Below, piece after piece: positions 43,071 to 54,360 of a DNA stretch of 64,000 bases. Source of the DNA: Isochrysis galbana (lineage: Eukaryota; Haptophyta; Isochrysidales; Isochrysidaceae); assembly GCA_018136815.1 (NCBI GenBank), contig CM030944.1, positions 315,045-379,044 on the forward strand, in the 5' to 3' direction. Position 1 is the stretch's first letter. Every line of letters begins with the position of its first letter. The notes below the pieces were generated by a model. That model was not told the origin of the DNA. It saw only the letters and a list, made by a program, of their open reading frames with translations, and ran no database searches. A program made the position numbers and the translations under genes.

Positions 43071-45383
43071 AGCATGGAGCGCTGCTGGCAATCATTGTGT
43101 GCTGCAGCCTGCGAATCGTCCCGAGAGCCGCAGCAACGAGACCGGTCGCGTTGCAGAGCTAAAGCGTGCAATGAGGCGCGGTCAAGTGATGGGGTTGCTA
43201 CAAGCACGTGTCAGGCTCTTGCTCATGAAACTGTGTGCAATGCGCGCCGGCTGGAATCGTTGCGTCGCAGCCGCTACGAGCGCCACACTTCCGGGACATT
43301 GGGATTGACCTAACCTTGTCGTCGGAGATGAAGATCGATTTGATGCCTTCATGTGAGCGCCTGCTGTGCCATGTTGATGCGTTGATACCGTGCCTTCCCT
43401 GTGGTTTGGGTGTGCTAAACGGATATGGATGGCCTTGTTCTCGTTTTCGGACGTTGCTTGTGCGGAAGTTGCATCGGTTGTCTATCGTGTTGCGGAGTCC
43501 GTGTGCGGGTGTTGAAAGCGTGAAAGAGAAGCGGAGAAGCGGAGCGGCGTCAGCAAATAGTAATAAACATCATCTCAAGATTCGGATTCGGGGCTAACAC
43601 CTACACCTACAAGGGACATGGTACTAGATTTAAAAGCAACTCGTGAATCTGCCGGCTAACGCTGCTAATACGCTACCCACTGCCGGGGGACCGAGACCGT
43701 GGCCATGGCCTTCGCCCTTGCCCCGCGCGCTCAGCTTGACCACACACACCACACGCACCCGCCCGCCGGCAACGGTCAACGGTACGCACGGGGGCTCTCC
43801 TCCTGTGTACAAGTTGCACTCATCAGTAGAGAGGCTGTCGACCCTGCACGAGGTGCACCCGACTCAACGACTCAATGTCAGAGCAAGGCCGAGCCTTTAG
43901 ATGGGCAGGAATACAACACTCAACCAACTACTGAGCGGCGCCTTGAACTTGAGGTGCGAGCCGCTGTTTTTAATTTTAATTTAACCAGTTACCAATTAAC
44001 TTCAACTTCTCAATAAGGGGTAGCGCAGCTTAAGCTTTACATTCTTCCTAACTCGTTGGTCGTTTGACAGACGCCAGACGACACCTTTCAAGGCTTCAAG
44101 GCATGGCTAAACGTACCGTTCACTGGCATTTGAGCATCTGATGAGAGGCGCCGACTCTAGACTCTAGCACTCGTGCGCAGCTGAGCTAACAACGAGCAAC
44201 GAGCCTCGGCGCCTCAGCCGGAGATCATAAATCACAACTTTAATGATCTCGGAACGGGCAGTTGCAAGCTGCCCGGGGAGGGGAGTAGGGAGACAAGGGT
44301 GATGGATGCGAAGGGGTAGCGGATACCGTGTCTGTAGTAGGCAATAGCCTAGGAATCTTCAGCAATGCTCAATGCTCCCCCTCCCCCTATCTACTCCCGC
44401 CAAGGTCCTCCTGCTCACACGGAGCACAGCCCCTCTCGAACCCACAGCGTCCCCGCTCTCGGAGGCTGAGTAGGTGCGCGAGATCGATCCCCATCGCGTG
44501 CCACAAGGCCCCATCGCGTGCCACACGGCTCGTGGCCCCGGCCACACACACAACAGCAACCATGCTAGACCTCCCCGTGCGGCCAGCCAGCTCCTACCAC
44601 ATGACCGGCCGCTGGCCGGCGCATGCTGTACGACCGCGCACGCTGTTGCGCCGGGCGCACGGGAATGCCACTAGTGTCGTGTGGGCTTGCACGCCACGAC
44701 CTGTGGTGTCCCACCCCACAGTTCCCAACCGACGGAGAAAGCGGAAAACGAAGATCAAACACAATGCAGAAAAAACGAGGTCGAGGGCTGTCTGGTAGCA
44801 AGCAGCGAGTGAGCTCCAGCGCCCAGGGGCCAGTCGAACCCCTGAAGCGCTGGAGGCTTAGAGCCGAGTACTAGGCCTGCTGTGACGCAAACTGCAAAGG
44901 AACAGCTGAGCCGCCTTGCCTGTGTTGAGACGAGATTTGGCTGGTGACCTGTGCCGAGCTGAAGACTCAGAATGAGTTTGACCTGTCTCCAGCCGTGGAG
45001 CGCGTAAAAGCACAACCAAGCACCCGACTTGCCCTCGCCGTGAAAATTGCCGCGAAAACTGAGGCAAAAAGCAGCATTGCTACCAAATGATTGACGACCA
45101 CCGGAAATACTGGATTACTACAGGCTTACATGACGAGCCAGCACACGACTTGTCGGCCTGGGTGGACATCGGGATGTGGGGATGAATGGTGCAATTCAGC
45201 GTTCGTTCTCCGCCGGCCGCTTGCGGCGCAACATGCATTCCGGTCAGAACTCCCTAGTGATTGTTGTGCCATTCAAATCATATCGCGATGGTGTTGCGAA
45301 TGATTGCCCTCGCCCACAACCCCAGCTCAAGAGTGTCCCGCACGAGTGACGCTCGAGCTGGCTTGCGGATGAGCAATGCCGTC
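43071..45383. other. Long intergenic stretch
   Basis: No gene could be supported. Two adjacent perfect stem-loops lie at 44221-44250 (GAGATCAT arms) and 44255-44275 (CGGGCAG arms). 43920-44040 is A/T-richer. Confidence 0.5.
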
Positions 45384-45989
45384 TCACAGGGTGTACTCAT
45401 CCTTACTCTTTGAGGGCTCGTCGTCGTCTTGCGTAGATCCCATCGCAAACACGCTGGCGTAAGGGTCAGGCCGTGGGGAGTCCATCCCGTCGTCCTCGGC
45501 ATTTCCCAATTCGGATTTGTCAGCTTCAATCTCGGTGCCCGTGACGCCATACGCCTGCTGTGAACGCATCCGCCTCCGATCTCGCGCGACGCAGTAGATA
45601 AAGGTACCAGTGGGAACACCGAGGCTGAGTGCGAGCAGCAGGAGCATGCTGCTATCGGAGCTAGTGCCCTTCCCGGCGGAGCGTCCGGGCGTCTTGCGGG
45701 CCATACGGCCAGGCGTGGCGGCCGCGGCCGCGCTGGGCGCCTCACGCCTCGACCGTGTGCTGTTGCTCAACCGCAGCCGGGCCACTTTGCCCGTGCTGCC
45801 CCCGGCTGGAGCGCTTCCTGTGAGTGGCGGCGACTGTATGGAAGCGAGAGAGCCTGCAGGCGACGCTCGGTCGGTAGAGGAGCGCGAGGCAGAGGGCGAG
45901 GAGAGCGTGGGAGTCTGAGGGGAAGAGTCGGCCGCGAGGAGTCCCAGCAGAGAATAGGAGAGAAGGGAGAGGAGAGAGAGGCGGCGCAT
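45384..45989 (-). CDS. Small type I membrane protein of unknown function
   Basis: 201 residues from MRRLSLLSLLSYSLLGLLAA, a signal peptide likely cleaved after LLAADS. A Ser/Pro/Ala/Arg-rich luminal or extracellular region follows, then one transmembrane helix (SSMLLLLALSLGVPTGTFIYCVA), a basic stop-transfer DRRRMR, and a ~60-residue acidic cytosolic tail (EIEADKSELGNAEDDGMDS ... DEYTL). No catalytic motif is seen. The layout suggests a small surface or endomembrane adaptor. The start is the first Met downstream of the CT-rich leader. It is divergently arranged with the glycosyltransferase gene at 46918. Confidence 0.7.
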   Translation of the reverse strand: MRRLSLLSLLSYSLLGLLAADSSPQTPTLSSPSASRSSTDRASPAGSLASIQSPPLTGSAPAGGSTGKVARLRLSNSTRSRREAPSAAAAATPGRMARKTPGRSAGKGTSSDSSMLLLLALSLGVPTGTFIYCVARDRRRMRSQQAYGVTGTEIEADKSELGNAEDDGMDSPRPDPYASVFAMGSTQDDDEPSKSKDEYTL

Positions 45990-46080
45990 CACGAGGGGGG
46001 GGGAGGTGGAGGGGGGAGTTGTGAGAGAGAGTGGGAGAGAGGGAGGGAGAGGGGAGGGAGGGAGGGCGGGAGAGGTGGGG

Positions 46081-46910
<830 letters not shown>

Positions 46911-46917
46911 AGTCCCG

Positions 46918-48474
46918 ATGGCGACTCCATGCCTCGTGCCTTCCTCTGTCTTCAACTCGACGCTGCTCACCCACGAGAGCACCCAGTGGCTTCCTCCGCG
47001 CTTGGTGAGCCAACTCTTTCCCCTTCCCACCTCGTCCGACCCAGTGAGCTCCGCCATTGACTCTCTCCACCAGCAGATCTCCGCAGTGCAAGAGGTTCCT
47101 GAGGGAGAGTGTGAGAGAAGGGGAGTTCGCCTCTCGATCAAGGAGGGAGGATTCGGATCGACCCTCAACGCGCTGCTCAAACCGATGATACATGCCATCC
47201 TCAGACACCGAGTGCCTCTGGGAGCGCAGCAGGGAGAGCCGACCGGCTCGAGGGCCTTCCATCTCCACTACAACCAGTTCCGTGCTCAGCCGCTCGACCT
47301 CTTCAAGAACAAGTCAAAGTGCGAGTCGGAAAGCCTCGAGTGCTTCTTGCTGCCGCTCTCCAACTGCTCCGAGGAGAGGAGATTACGGCTGCCGGCCAAG
47401 ATGCTGGGCGGCCGATTCCTCGAGGTGGCGCCGTCCCATGTGCTCCGTGAGGGCGCGCCGCCCTCGGCCCAGCCGCTCATCCAGACCATGGAGAGCGCCG
47501 GCCACTTCAATGCAATGACGGTGCTGCTCACGCGGCTGGTGCGGCCGTCGGACGCTGTGCGCGCCGAGGTGGCGCGTGTCAAGCAGTCGCTCGGCTGGCC
47601 CGACTTGGCTCATCGCGCGACGCCGCACCGGCTGCGCCCGCTCATGATCGGGCTGCACTTTCGGGCTGGCGACTCGTGTGCACGCGAGGCGCTCGGCCGA
47701 CACAATCGCACGTGCGAGCCGCTCTCCGCCTTCCTGCCTGCAGTGCGCGACGTCGAGCGTGCGTATGGTGCCGGCCGGCAGGTGTACGTATATCTATCCA
47801 CCGATGACCAGGCAGCTGCGGCTGAGGCCCGCGAGATGAGCCGGGCGGCCGAGCTCGCGATGGGTGAGCGGTTAGGATCGGCGGGCGGCGGGCCATCACG
47901 GCTGCTGCTGGAGCAGGCCGGCGGCCAGGGCAAGAGTCACGGCATCAACAGCCGCGGCACCTTGGGAGGCGCCAGGATCAGTCGCGCCATCTGGCTAATT
48001 CGACCGGATGAGGAGGTGCGTCGGACGTGGCGGCGGGAAAAGCTTCGCCGCGGGCGCGTGGGAGACATCCTGCAGATTGAGGTTGTACTCAGGCAGCGCC
48101 TCTCAGACGGTTACGACGATGCCATGGACGTAATGGTTGACCTTGAGCTACTGAGCGAGTGCGACGCCCTCATCGGCAAGTTCTCCTCCAATATTGACCG
48201 CATAGCTTACTCCATGATGGCTGTCAAGCGTGGCGAGGCCCTTGCGCAGCGCATAGCCTCACACCATGCGGCCGGGCTCCCAGCTAAGGGTGTTGGTGAG
48301 CAGGCGGCGCCGCCAAAGCTGTGCCTGCCTCCCTACGTGTCGCTCGACCACCCGTGGTGCGCAGACTTTGGGGTGCGGACGCCGGTGCGCCAGCCACAGC
48401 CGCCGCCGTATCCGGGAGCATCCAGCCCAGGACGCAACGGAGAGCCGCCGCTAATCGGCGGCTTCCAGTGCTAG
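46918..48474 (+). CDS. FUT8-like (GT23-type) fucosyltransferase family protein
   Basis: Single exon, 518 residues from MATPCLVPSSVF, directly after the GA tract. It has an N-terminal GGFGSTLNALLKPM, like the donor-site loop of GT-B fucosyltransferases. LMIGLHFRAGDSC follows (residues ~242-254; the HxRxxD motif is H247, R249, D252), then VYVYLSTDDQ (~289-298), and LLSECDALIGKFSSNIDRIAY (~411-430), which corresponds to the FUT8 FSSQVCRVAYE element. The C-terminus SLDHPWCADFG is Cys-containing. The reaction is probably transfer of fucose from GDP-fucose to a glycan in the Golgi. No membrane anchor is visible at the N-terminus, so either a 5' exon is missing or the enzyme is soluble. Confidence 0.75.
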   Translation: MATPCLVPSSVFNSTLLTHESTQWLPPRLVSQLFPLPTSSDPVSSAIDSLHQQISAVQEVPEGECERRGVRLSIKEGGFGSTLNALLKPMIHAILRHRVPLGAQQGEPTGSRAFHLHYNQFRAQPLDLFKNKSKCESESLECFLLPLSNCSEERRLRLPAKMLGGRFLEVAPSHVLREGAPPSAQPLIQTMESAGHFNAMTVLLTRLVRPSDAVRAEVARVKQSLGWPDLAHRATPHRLRPLMIGLHFRAGDSCAREALGRHNRTCEPLSAFLPAVRDVERAYGAGRQVYVYLSTDDQAAAAEAREMSRAAELAMGERLGSAGGGPSRLLLEQAGGQGKSHGINSRGTLGGARISRAIWLIRPDEEVRRTWRREKLRRGRVGDILQIEVVLRQRLSDGYDDAMDVMVDLELLSECDALIGKFSSNIDRIAYSMMAVKRGEALAQRIASHHAAGLPAKGVGEQAAPPKLCLPPYVSLDHPWCADFGVRTPVRQPQPPPYPGASSPGRNGEPPLIGGFQC

Positions 48475-49576
48475 ACGGATTTGCACTGAGCAACCTTGGC
48501 AATTCCACTTTGTGGTCGCTGCACACCGCTTTCTCATCGTGCGCGTCTTGAAGTGCGTGCCTGCATTTTTTCGTCAGCGTAGCAAGTCGTTATCAGGTAT
48601 GGTGGTGCGGCTGCGCATGCTTGCATGAAGTGATCGAGATCCTATCGATCTTCTCGTCGAGGCGAATGCATCGGAGTTCGTAGGTCTACTTCCGCCTTCC
48701 CCGAGGAAGGGATTGCTCCACAACGAGCACAACAATGACGATAAGCGCTCGAAGCGGCAACACCTCCCACCTAGTGCATGCCAGAAAGGGGTGCAGGCTT
48801 TTTGGTAATGTCCGTGACGCACTTCCGACAAAAGAAAGATTGCAGTGGGCATTAAAAATTACTACAATAGTAAACTGAAAAACCTTTCAATATTCTCGCC
48901 TCGCATGCGGCTTCGGGCCTCTATCGTACAAAGCCACGCCCGCGCACTCTTTCACTCCTTTCACCTTGCCTTGCGGCCACTCCCACTCCCACCACTCTCC
49001 TCGTCCCTCGTGCTCTACGCTCTACTTCTACTTAGAGGCTCAGGTTGTGCGGATGGTTATGCCGAGCAGAGTGTCCTGTCCCTAACGAGTTGGGGTTCTC
49101 GTGTTCCTCTTGTGTCGCTTGGTAACTGGCTAGTTGTTTTTGCATTGTGTTTGATGTGGATGTGGTCGTAATTATGTGGTTTTGTTGCCACTCGCGGGGG
49201 GCTGTCGCTCGTGGTTTATGCTAGCATGCTAGTGTATTTCGTATGTGTCTATTTGTCAGGTCTAGTGCCCGCGTCACAAGTGCTCAAGTTCAAGTTCGAG
49301 ATTTGCGCCCATTCGCCATTCGGATTTCCCTTTGCTATTCTCTATTCTCCGAGAAGATGGAAGATGGGGTGTATAGCTCTGTTATTCGTACTCGATTTCG
49401 TTTGATTTTTGGTTTTGGTTTTGGTTTCCCTCCATGTGACGCCCTTTTGTTGGGTATAAGGCAGGGGGATTCCGGATTCCGGCCGCAGGGCGAGTCCTCT
49501 CACGAGGGTCGTGAATCTTTTGAACTTTCGTTCGAGCGGACCGGTATATAGTGCAATGTGTATACAGTAGAATACG
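48475..49576. other. Intergenic, no gene supported
   Basis: Only short, domain-free frames. Confidence 0.5.
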
Positions 49577-49804
49577 TATCTCTTAAGGTAGAAGCTAGCG
49601 GCGGCAGGAAGCAGGAAGCACCTTTGATTGAAGGTGCTTCGCGACAACTGAGTGCTCTAAGCTCCATATATTCATATATTACGTATTACGTATTACGTAC
49701 GGTAAATAATGGATGTTGCATATATTGTAAACACACCCCGTCGTCGAAGCAACCGCGACATGCAGCACCTCCCAAGGTGCTTCGCCGCTTGAGCTTAAGA
49801 GATA
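49577..49804 (-). mobile_element. MITE-like element, copy B of the foldback family
   Basis: Bounded by the perfect 11-bp inverted repeat TATCTCTTAAG (49577-49587 and 49794-49804). Inside, hairpin-forming gaagcacctttgattgaaggtgcttc and gcacctcccaaggtgc match the element at 29071-29220 in reverse orientation. Three attacgt units lie at 49679-49700. About 228 bp, no coding capacity. Confidence 0.75.
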
Positions 49805-49867
49805 TGCATATGCATACGACATCATACATACGACAGACGGCACACGAGTCACGAGTCGAGAAATCAG

Positions 49868-50011
49868 AAATCTAACTTGTACCAGCCTATAGAAGTCTTG
49901 TATAATATACTTCCATGCTGTTGTACATAGCGTTATTAGGCTATCCGGGGTAGCCATGCCGGAGTATGCAAACAGTCTATTTTTTGTTTGAGGTCTCTTG
50001 GGCTCTGGCAT
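49868..50011 (-). pseudogene. LINE RT C-terminal scrap
   Basis: Minus frame LITLCTTAWKYIIQDFYRLVQ parallels LGILAWRYILTDFYNIQ of the copy at 18487-19400. It is very short and ends both ways without other motifs. Confidence 0.55.
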
Positions 50012-50119
50012 GAATCCCGACAGGGTCTAACTTTACAGTACGAGTAGAATTATTTATTTCCTGTGTTTACTCCTAGCTTTGGGCGGGAAAACTGAAGGAG
50101 GGCGGAGGAAGGGGCTCGG

Positions 50120-50232
50120 CCTCCCCCCCCCCCCCCCCCTCTCTCCCTCCCTCTCTCCCTCTCCCTCTCTCTCCCTCCCTCCCTCTCTCCCTCTCCCTCG
50201 CTCTCTCTCTCCCTCCCTCTCTCTCTCTCTGT
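50120..50232. repeat. C18 run and (CT/CCCT)n tract
   Basis: Pyrimidine tract ending ~40 bp before the start codon at 50272. Confidence 0.9.
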
Positions 50233-50271
50233 GCGCTGCTGCTGCTCTTCTCGTCGTGTGCCCACCGCCCG

Positions 50272-53200
50272 ATGACGCTGCTCTGGCGAGTGCTCTCGCT
50301 CGCGCTGCTCATTTCGCTTCTGGGCGTCGTACTTCTTGGCAGGGCGCTAGACCTCCGTAAGCCAGAGCTCCAAGCCTACAGCCTTCTTCACGCAACCCTG
50401 CTGCCAAACGAGGAGGAGAGAGAGCCTCAGTCGCCACAAACAGCGCCCACGGGACAGAAGAGGCCCGCGCGGCGGCAGGATGCGACCACCGGAGACAACA
50501 GGATCGACGCAGAAGCCGTCGAGCGGCTGCTGCTGGCGCTCTGCGCGGGAGGGCCACGCGTGACAGGCTCGGTGCAGGCGGACCAGGCAGTACACACGCT
50601 CACAAGAGAGTTGACGGCGATCGCACAGCTCGCACGCGCCTCTGGCGCTAGTCTCGAAGTGGAGAGTGTCAATTCCGGCGTTGGTTCGTTTGAGACTGAT
50701 TTTTTGGAGGGCTTCACCGATGTGTACCAGAACATCACCTCTGTAGCCGCTCGGCTCTCGTGGCCATTGAGCCGGCGAGAGGCACTACTGCTCGCGTCGC
50801 ACTTTGACTCTTTCCCCGGATCGCCCGGAGCATCAGATGACGTGACACAAGTTGCTGTTACTGTTGGTGTGCTGCGTGCACTTGCAATGGGCCCACCGCT
50901 CCCCGTGTCGATCATCGCCTTCTTCTCAGGCGCAGAGGAGTCGAACTGGGTCGCAGCCCACGCGTTTGCTACCACGCACCGATGGGCCTCCGATTATCAT
51001 GCCGTGATCAACCTCGAGGCCATAGGAGCCGTTGGAGAGCATGTCTTGTTTCAGGTCGGTGCTGACGCATCTTGGCTCTTAACAGCCCTTGGGCGCGACG
51101 GCGAGTCTCAGCCCGTTCGCCTACCACACAGTACGCCATATGCCAAAGCCGTTGCTCACACCTGGAGCGCGCTCCGACAGCTGGCACCATCCGTTTCGAT
51201 GCCTGCGCATGTACCACGCAGCTCCGTCATTGCGCACGACATTTTCCAGATACCTGGCTTCCCCGCTGGATCAGACTTCAAAACCCTTCTCGCCCACGCT
51301 CCCCGTGCGCGATCGCGACGTCATCCTTCGACGGCCAACCCTGCCAAAGTAGAAGGAGAATCCTTTGAGTGGCTTGGCAACGAGGGTAGGGGCGAGGCTC
51401 TTATGACCAAAACTGCGACAGATCGGCTTGGAGTGACTGGGATCGACCTCGCCACGCTCTCGTGGGGCTATTCTTACCACACACCGCTCGACCAGCCCTC
51501 AAACGTTGGGGGCATTGCCCAGCTAAGGCGGCTTGGTGATGGACTCCTTGTGAAGGTGGAAAGGATTGCTGCAGGAATGTCCACTAGGATCGATGAGCTT
51601 GAGATGGCCGCGCCTGCGATTGAGTCGATCACAGGCGAAAGCCTCGGGAGCGACTCGGCAATATCCGCGGCTGCACGGGCCTCGCACCAGAACGCACAGG
51701 CGCACGATGGGCCACCCGGTGCTGTATTTTTTGACCTCTTTGGGTTGGTGTGGGTGGTCTACTCATCTCGGGCTGCCCGGCTCTTGCATGCTGCCGCGTT
51801 TGGTCTTGCCATTTGTGGGTCTGTCAAGGTTGGTGTCAAGGCCCGAGACTTTGTCGCCGAATCGGCATCGTTGATTGGTGGGCTAATTTGCGCTTTGGCC
51901 GCGGGCACCATCGTATCGGTCATGAATCCGATGGGTAGCTTTGGCCGTCCGGTCCTCACGTTGCTGCTCTATGGCTTGTCTGCGCTTTCGGGTGCAACTA
52001 AATGCCGTTTGTGGCTCTCTCCCGTAGGACAGCGCGGCCCCGTGTCATCGACGAGTGATCGCGACGAGGAAGGCCAGTTGAGTGCCGCGTGCCAGCGTGC
52101 TGCCGCTGCCTCATTGGCTCCTTGGTACGTGGCGATCATCCCTCTTGAGACGTTCAGCTTGGGCTCGGCATACTTGCCCGCCCTCTTCCTGGGCTGCATC
52201 GGCACGGCTCTTCTATTGGCCAGAATCCTTTGGAATGCTGGCCATCCCATTCTTGGCTTGGCGGCAGTCGCCTTTGGGTCGTGGTTGCCCGCATCGCACG
52301 CTTATGTGCTATGCTCGTGGCTCCTCCAGGTCCTCTTGCCCATTTCGGGCAGGATGGGGGCGGTTCTTCCCTCCGATGTCGTCGTGAGTGCCGCTGTCGC
52401 TGTTTGCGCCTTGCTTCCCACTGCTACCGTACTCTCAATTTTAGTTCCGTATCGTCGCTCAGCAGTGGTTTTGCATGCCTCCAGCCTGCTTGCTGTTCTC
52501 TTGCTTGCTGTGACACTGGCGGCACGCCCATTCACGGCGGATACACCGAAGCGCCTGCTTGTGCAGCATGTGGTGCGACACGTCAACGGAGCAGTAATTG
52601 ATGCAGGATTGTGGATCTCTGCATTCGACCCGGCGGGGTTACGGGAGCTGCGCTCCACTGCTGCTGCGGCCGCCATGGTTCCTGCCATCGCAAACCGCCT
52701 TGCGCATGGTTGTGACCTCGATACGCAGCCGTCATCGCAGAGCACGTCATCTGTAGCCGAGGGCAAAGCAAGGCGTGGAGGCCTACTCCTCGACCCAGCC
52801 CCTGAGCCGACGGGCTGTTATTTTTCATTTCCATTCTTCTTCCCGCTTAGCGGGTTGGTGGGCTATCCAGACGGCCAACTCTCCGTCTACGCAACAATGG
52901 TCAACGGCCGCCGGGTCGCACCGCCACCGATCCCTACCGAGCTGCGGGTTCGTGTCGATGTGCTGCAAGCCATGAGCGACGCTGCGCAAGCAAACAAGCT
53001 CTATCTGCGATTGACGGGGCCATCGCACATGGGCGTAGCCGTACCGGAGGCTCGACTTCATGCATGGTCGTTTGTGAAAGGCGCATCACCTCGAAGGCCA
53101 CAGCTCCGTCGATCGCCCTTCGCGGCCGATGAACGGGTGGCATTTGCCTTCTTGACGTGCGGTAGTTCGGTCGCTGCGGAAATCCAAGTTGCTCCCAGAG

Positions 53201-53427
53201 CCCCCGCGCCGACTCCTTGCTCCTGGGATGTTGTGCTCGAAGTAAACGGGACCGAGCCCCTCCCCATTGCGGTTTACGGGCATTATGTACAGCTGACACA
53301 CAGCGAGCCTTTGGAAGCTCTCAGTACCGTACTTGAACCTGAGCTACGTGGAGATTGGCATTGGTTTAGCAGTGTGATTGAGAGGGCCACCCTGCACATG
53401 CCGACCGCCTCTCGGCCGGCGTTGTGA
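50272..53427 (+). CDS. ERMP1: ERMP1-like M28 family metallopeptidase, multi-pass membrane
   Basis: Single exon, 1051 residues. An N-terminal membrane helix (LLWRVLSLALLISLLGVVLLG) is followed by a luminal M28 domain with all zinc/catalytic residues: H177 in SHFDS, D189 in GASDD, E222/E223 in SGAEE, E249 in NLEAIGA and H403 in SYHTPLD. An insertion at ~residues 345-385 separates SDFKTL from GIDLATLSWGYSYHT, larger than usual for the family. From ~residue 485 several hydrophobic segments follow (LFGLVWVVYSSRAARLL, ASLIGGLICALAAG, LGCIGTALLLARIL, VVVSAAVAVCALLP, SSLLAVLLLAVTLAA), then a luminal C-terminal domain. This is the layout of endoplasmic reticulum metallopeptidase 1 (Fxna), an ER aminopeptidase-like enzyme. 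Confidence 0.9.
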   Translation: MTLLWRVLSLALLISLLGVVLLGRALDLRKPELQAYSLLHATLLPNEEEREPQSPQTAPTGQKRPARRQDATTGDNRIDAEAVERLLLALCAGGPRVTGSVQADQAVHTLTRELTAIAQLARASGASLEVESVNSGVGSFETDFLEGFTDVYQNITSVAARLSWPLSRREALLLASHFDSFPGSPGASDDVTQVAVTVGVLRALAMGPPLPVSIIAFFSGAEESNWVAAHAFATTHRWASDYHAVINLEAIGAVGEHVLFQVGADASWLLTALGRDGESQPVRLPHSTPYAKAVAHTWSALRQLAPSVSMPAHVPRSSVIAHDIFQIPGFPAGSDFKTLLAHAPRARSRRHPSTANPAKVEGESFEWLGNEGRGEALMTKTATDRLGVTGIDLATLSWGYSYHTPLDQPSNVGGIAQLRRLGDGLLVKVERIAAGMSTRIDELEMAAPAIESITGESLGSDSAISAAARASHQNAQAHDGPPGAVFFDLFGLVWVVYSSRAARLLHAAAFGLAICGSVKVGVKARDFVAESASLIGGLICALAAGTIVSVMNPMGSFGRPVLTLLLYGLSALSGATKCRLWLSPVGQRGPVSSTSDRDEEGQLSAACQRAAAASLAPWYVAIIPLETFSLGSAYLPALFLGCIGTALLLARILWNAGHPILGLAAVAFGSWLPASHAYVLCSWLLQVLLPISGRMGAVLPSDVVVSAAVAVCALLPTATVLSILVPYRRSAVVLHASSLLAVLLLAVTLAARPFTADTPKRLLVQHVVRHVNGAVIDAGLWISAFDPAGLRELRSTAAAAAMVPAIANRLAHGCDLDTQPSSQSTSSVAEGKARRGGLLLDPAPEPTGCYFSFPFFFPLSGLVGYPDGQLSVYATMVNGRRVAPPPIPTELRVRVDVLQAMSDAAQANKLYLRLTGPSHMGVAVPEARLHAWSFVKGASPRRPQLRRSPFAADERVAFAFLTCGSSVAAEIQVAPRAPAPTPCSWDVVLEVNGTEPLPIAVYGHYVQLTHSEPLEALSTVLEPELRGDWHWFSSVIERATLHMPTASRPAL

Positions 53428-53639
53428 GAGCGCGAGCGGAAGAGGTCTTGGTTTCTGCATCTGGTGTTGCAAGCAGAGTCCAATATTTCCCAACGTATCG
53501 AATATGGTGGCAATGGTGGTGAAGATGAAGGTAGCGATCCAATGCACGGTGAAAAAGTGTAGAATTGAGGAACATAATCACGGAGTGCTATTGTATGTTA
53601 TACCGGTTCGGCGCGCGGCCTGCCCGATTGGCGTGACCA

Positions 53640-54360
53640 TCCGGGTGGGATATGCGTATTTGGTATCTGGTGGGCTCGTCGTCGAGCCTCCGATTCCGGG
53701 CCCGCCATCCAGTCCAGTTATTTGGCTCCGGGTACGCCGACTTCCGAAGAGATGAGAGCGGCCCTGGCGGAAGATCCGTTCGTAGAGCCACTCCTAGGCT
53801 CAAGAGAGACGGTCAATCACGAGCCATCAGGCCAAGGGTCGCCTCCGCCGGCCGCCGCCTCAGGCCCCATTGCCGAAGATGATTCGTGTTCCAGTTCTGT
53901 CGCTCCTGTTCCCGCTCAGCAATCCAAGATGTTTCGCCGTTTCGTCGTTCACGATGGGCTCGTCTACTATCGCACCGTTCCTGACTCCACCGACCCGGAC
54001 TCGCTAGTGCTCTATGTTCCGCCCTTGTTGCGGTCTCGCTACCTCTTTGCCTACCACGATCGCTCCGGTCACCTCGGAGTTTCTCGAATGTCTGGTCTTC
54101 TTCGTACTCGGGTCTACTGGCCTGGCATGTCTTCCGACGTTGCGTCCTACGTACGGGAATGCCACGAGTGCACCCTCGCCAAGCCGCTAACTAGGGCTCT
54201 AGCGTCGCCCTCCGGTCTCTCCGTGGGTACCTACCCCTTTGATGTGGTCTACTGCGACGTGCTCTCACTGGCTCCCACTCACAACTTCGTGCCTGGAGTC
54301 TCGGGTTACGACAAGCTGGTCGTCTTCATCGACTCGCTCTTTCGGGTAATCTTGACCCAA
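53640..54360 (+). pseudogene. Ty3/gypsy-type integrase fragment
   Basis: The plus frame (Met at 53722) contains DGLVYYRTVPD, then AYHDRSGHLGVSRMSGLL and YVRECHECTLAKP. This is the H-H-C-C zinc-binding domain of Ty3-type integrases (H-x5-H ... C-x2-C). A start of the catalytic core follows (FDVVYCDVLS with the first Asp, then DKLVVFIDSLFR with the second region). The frame degenerates after ~54350, so the D-D-E core is incomplete and RT/RNase H are absent upstream. It lies ~200 bp after the ERMP1-like gene. Confidence 0.85.

Noticed and set aside
44820-44870. tRNA-like T arm (gttcgac within a short stem)
   Set aside because: The stem spacing is wrong for a tRNA and no acceptor, D or anticodon arm can be drawn. 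No tRNA or rRNA was found in the window.
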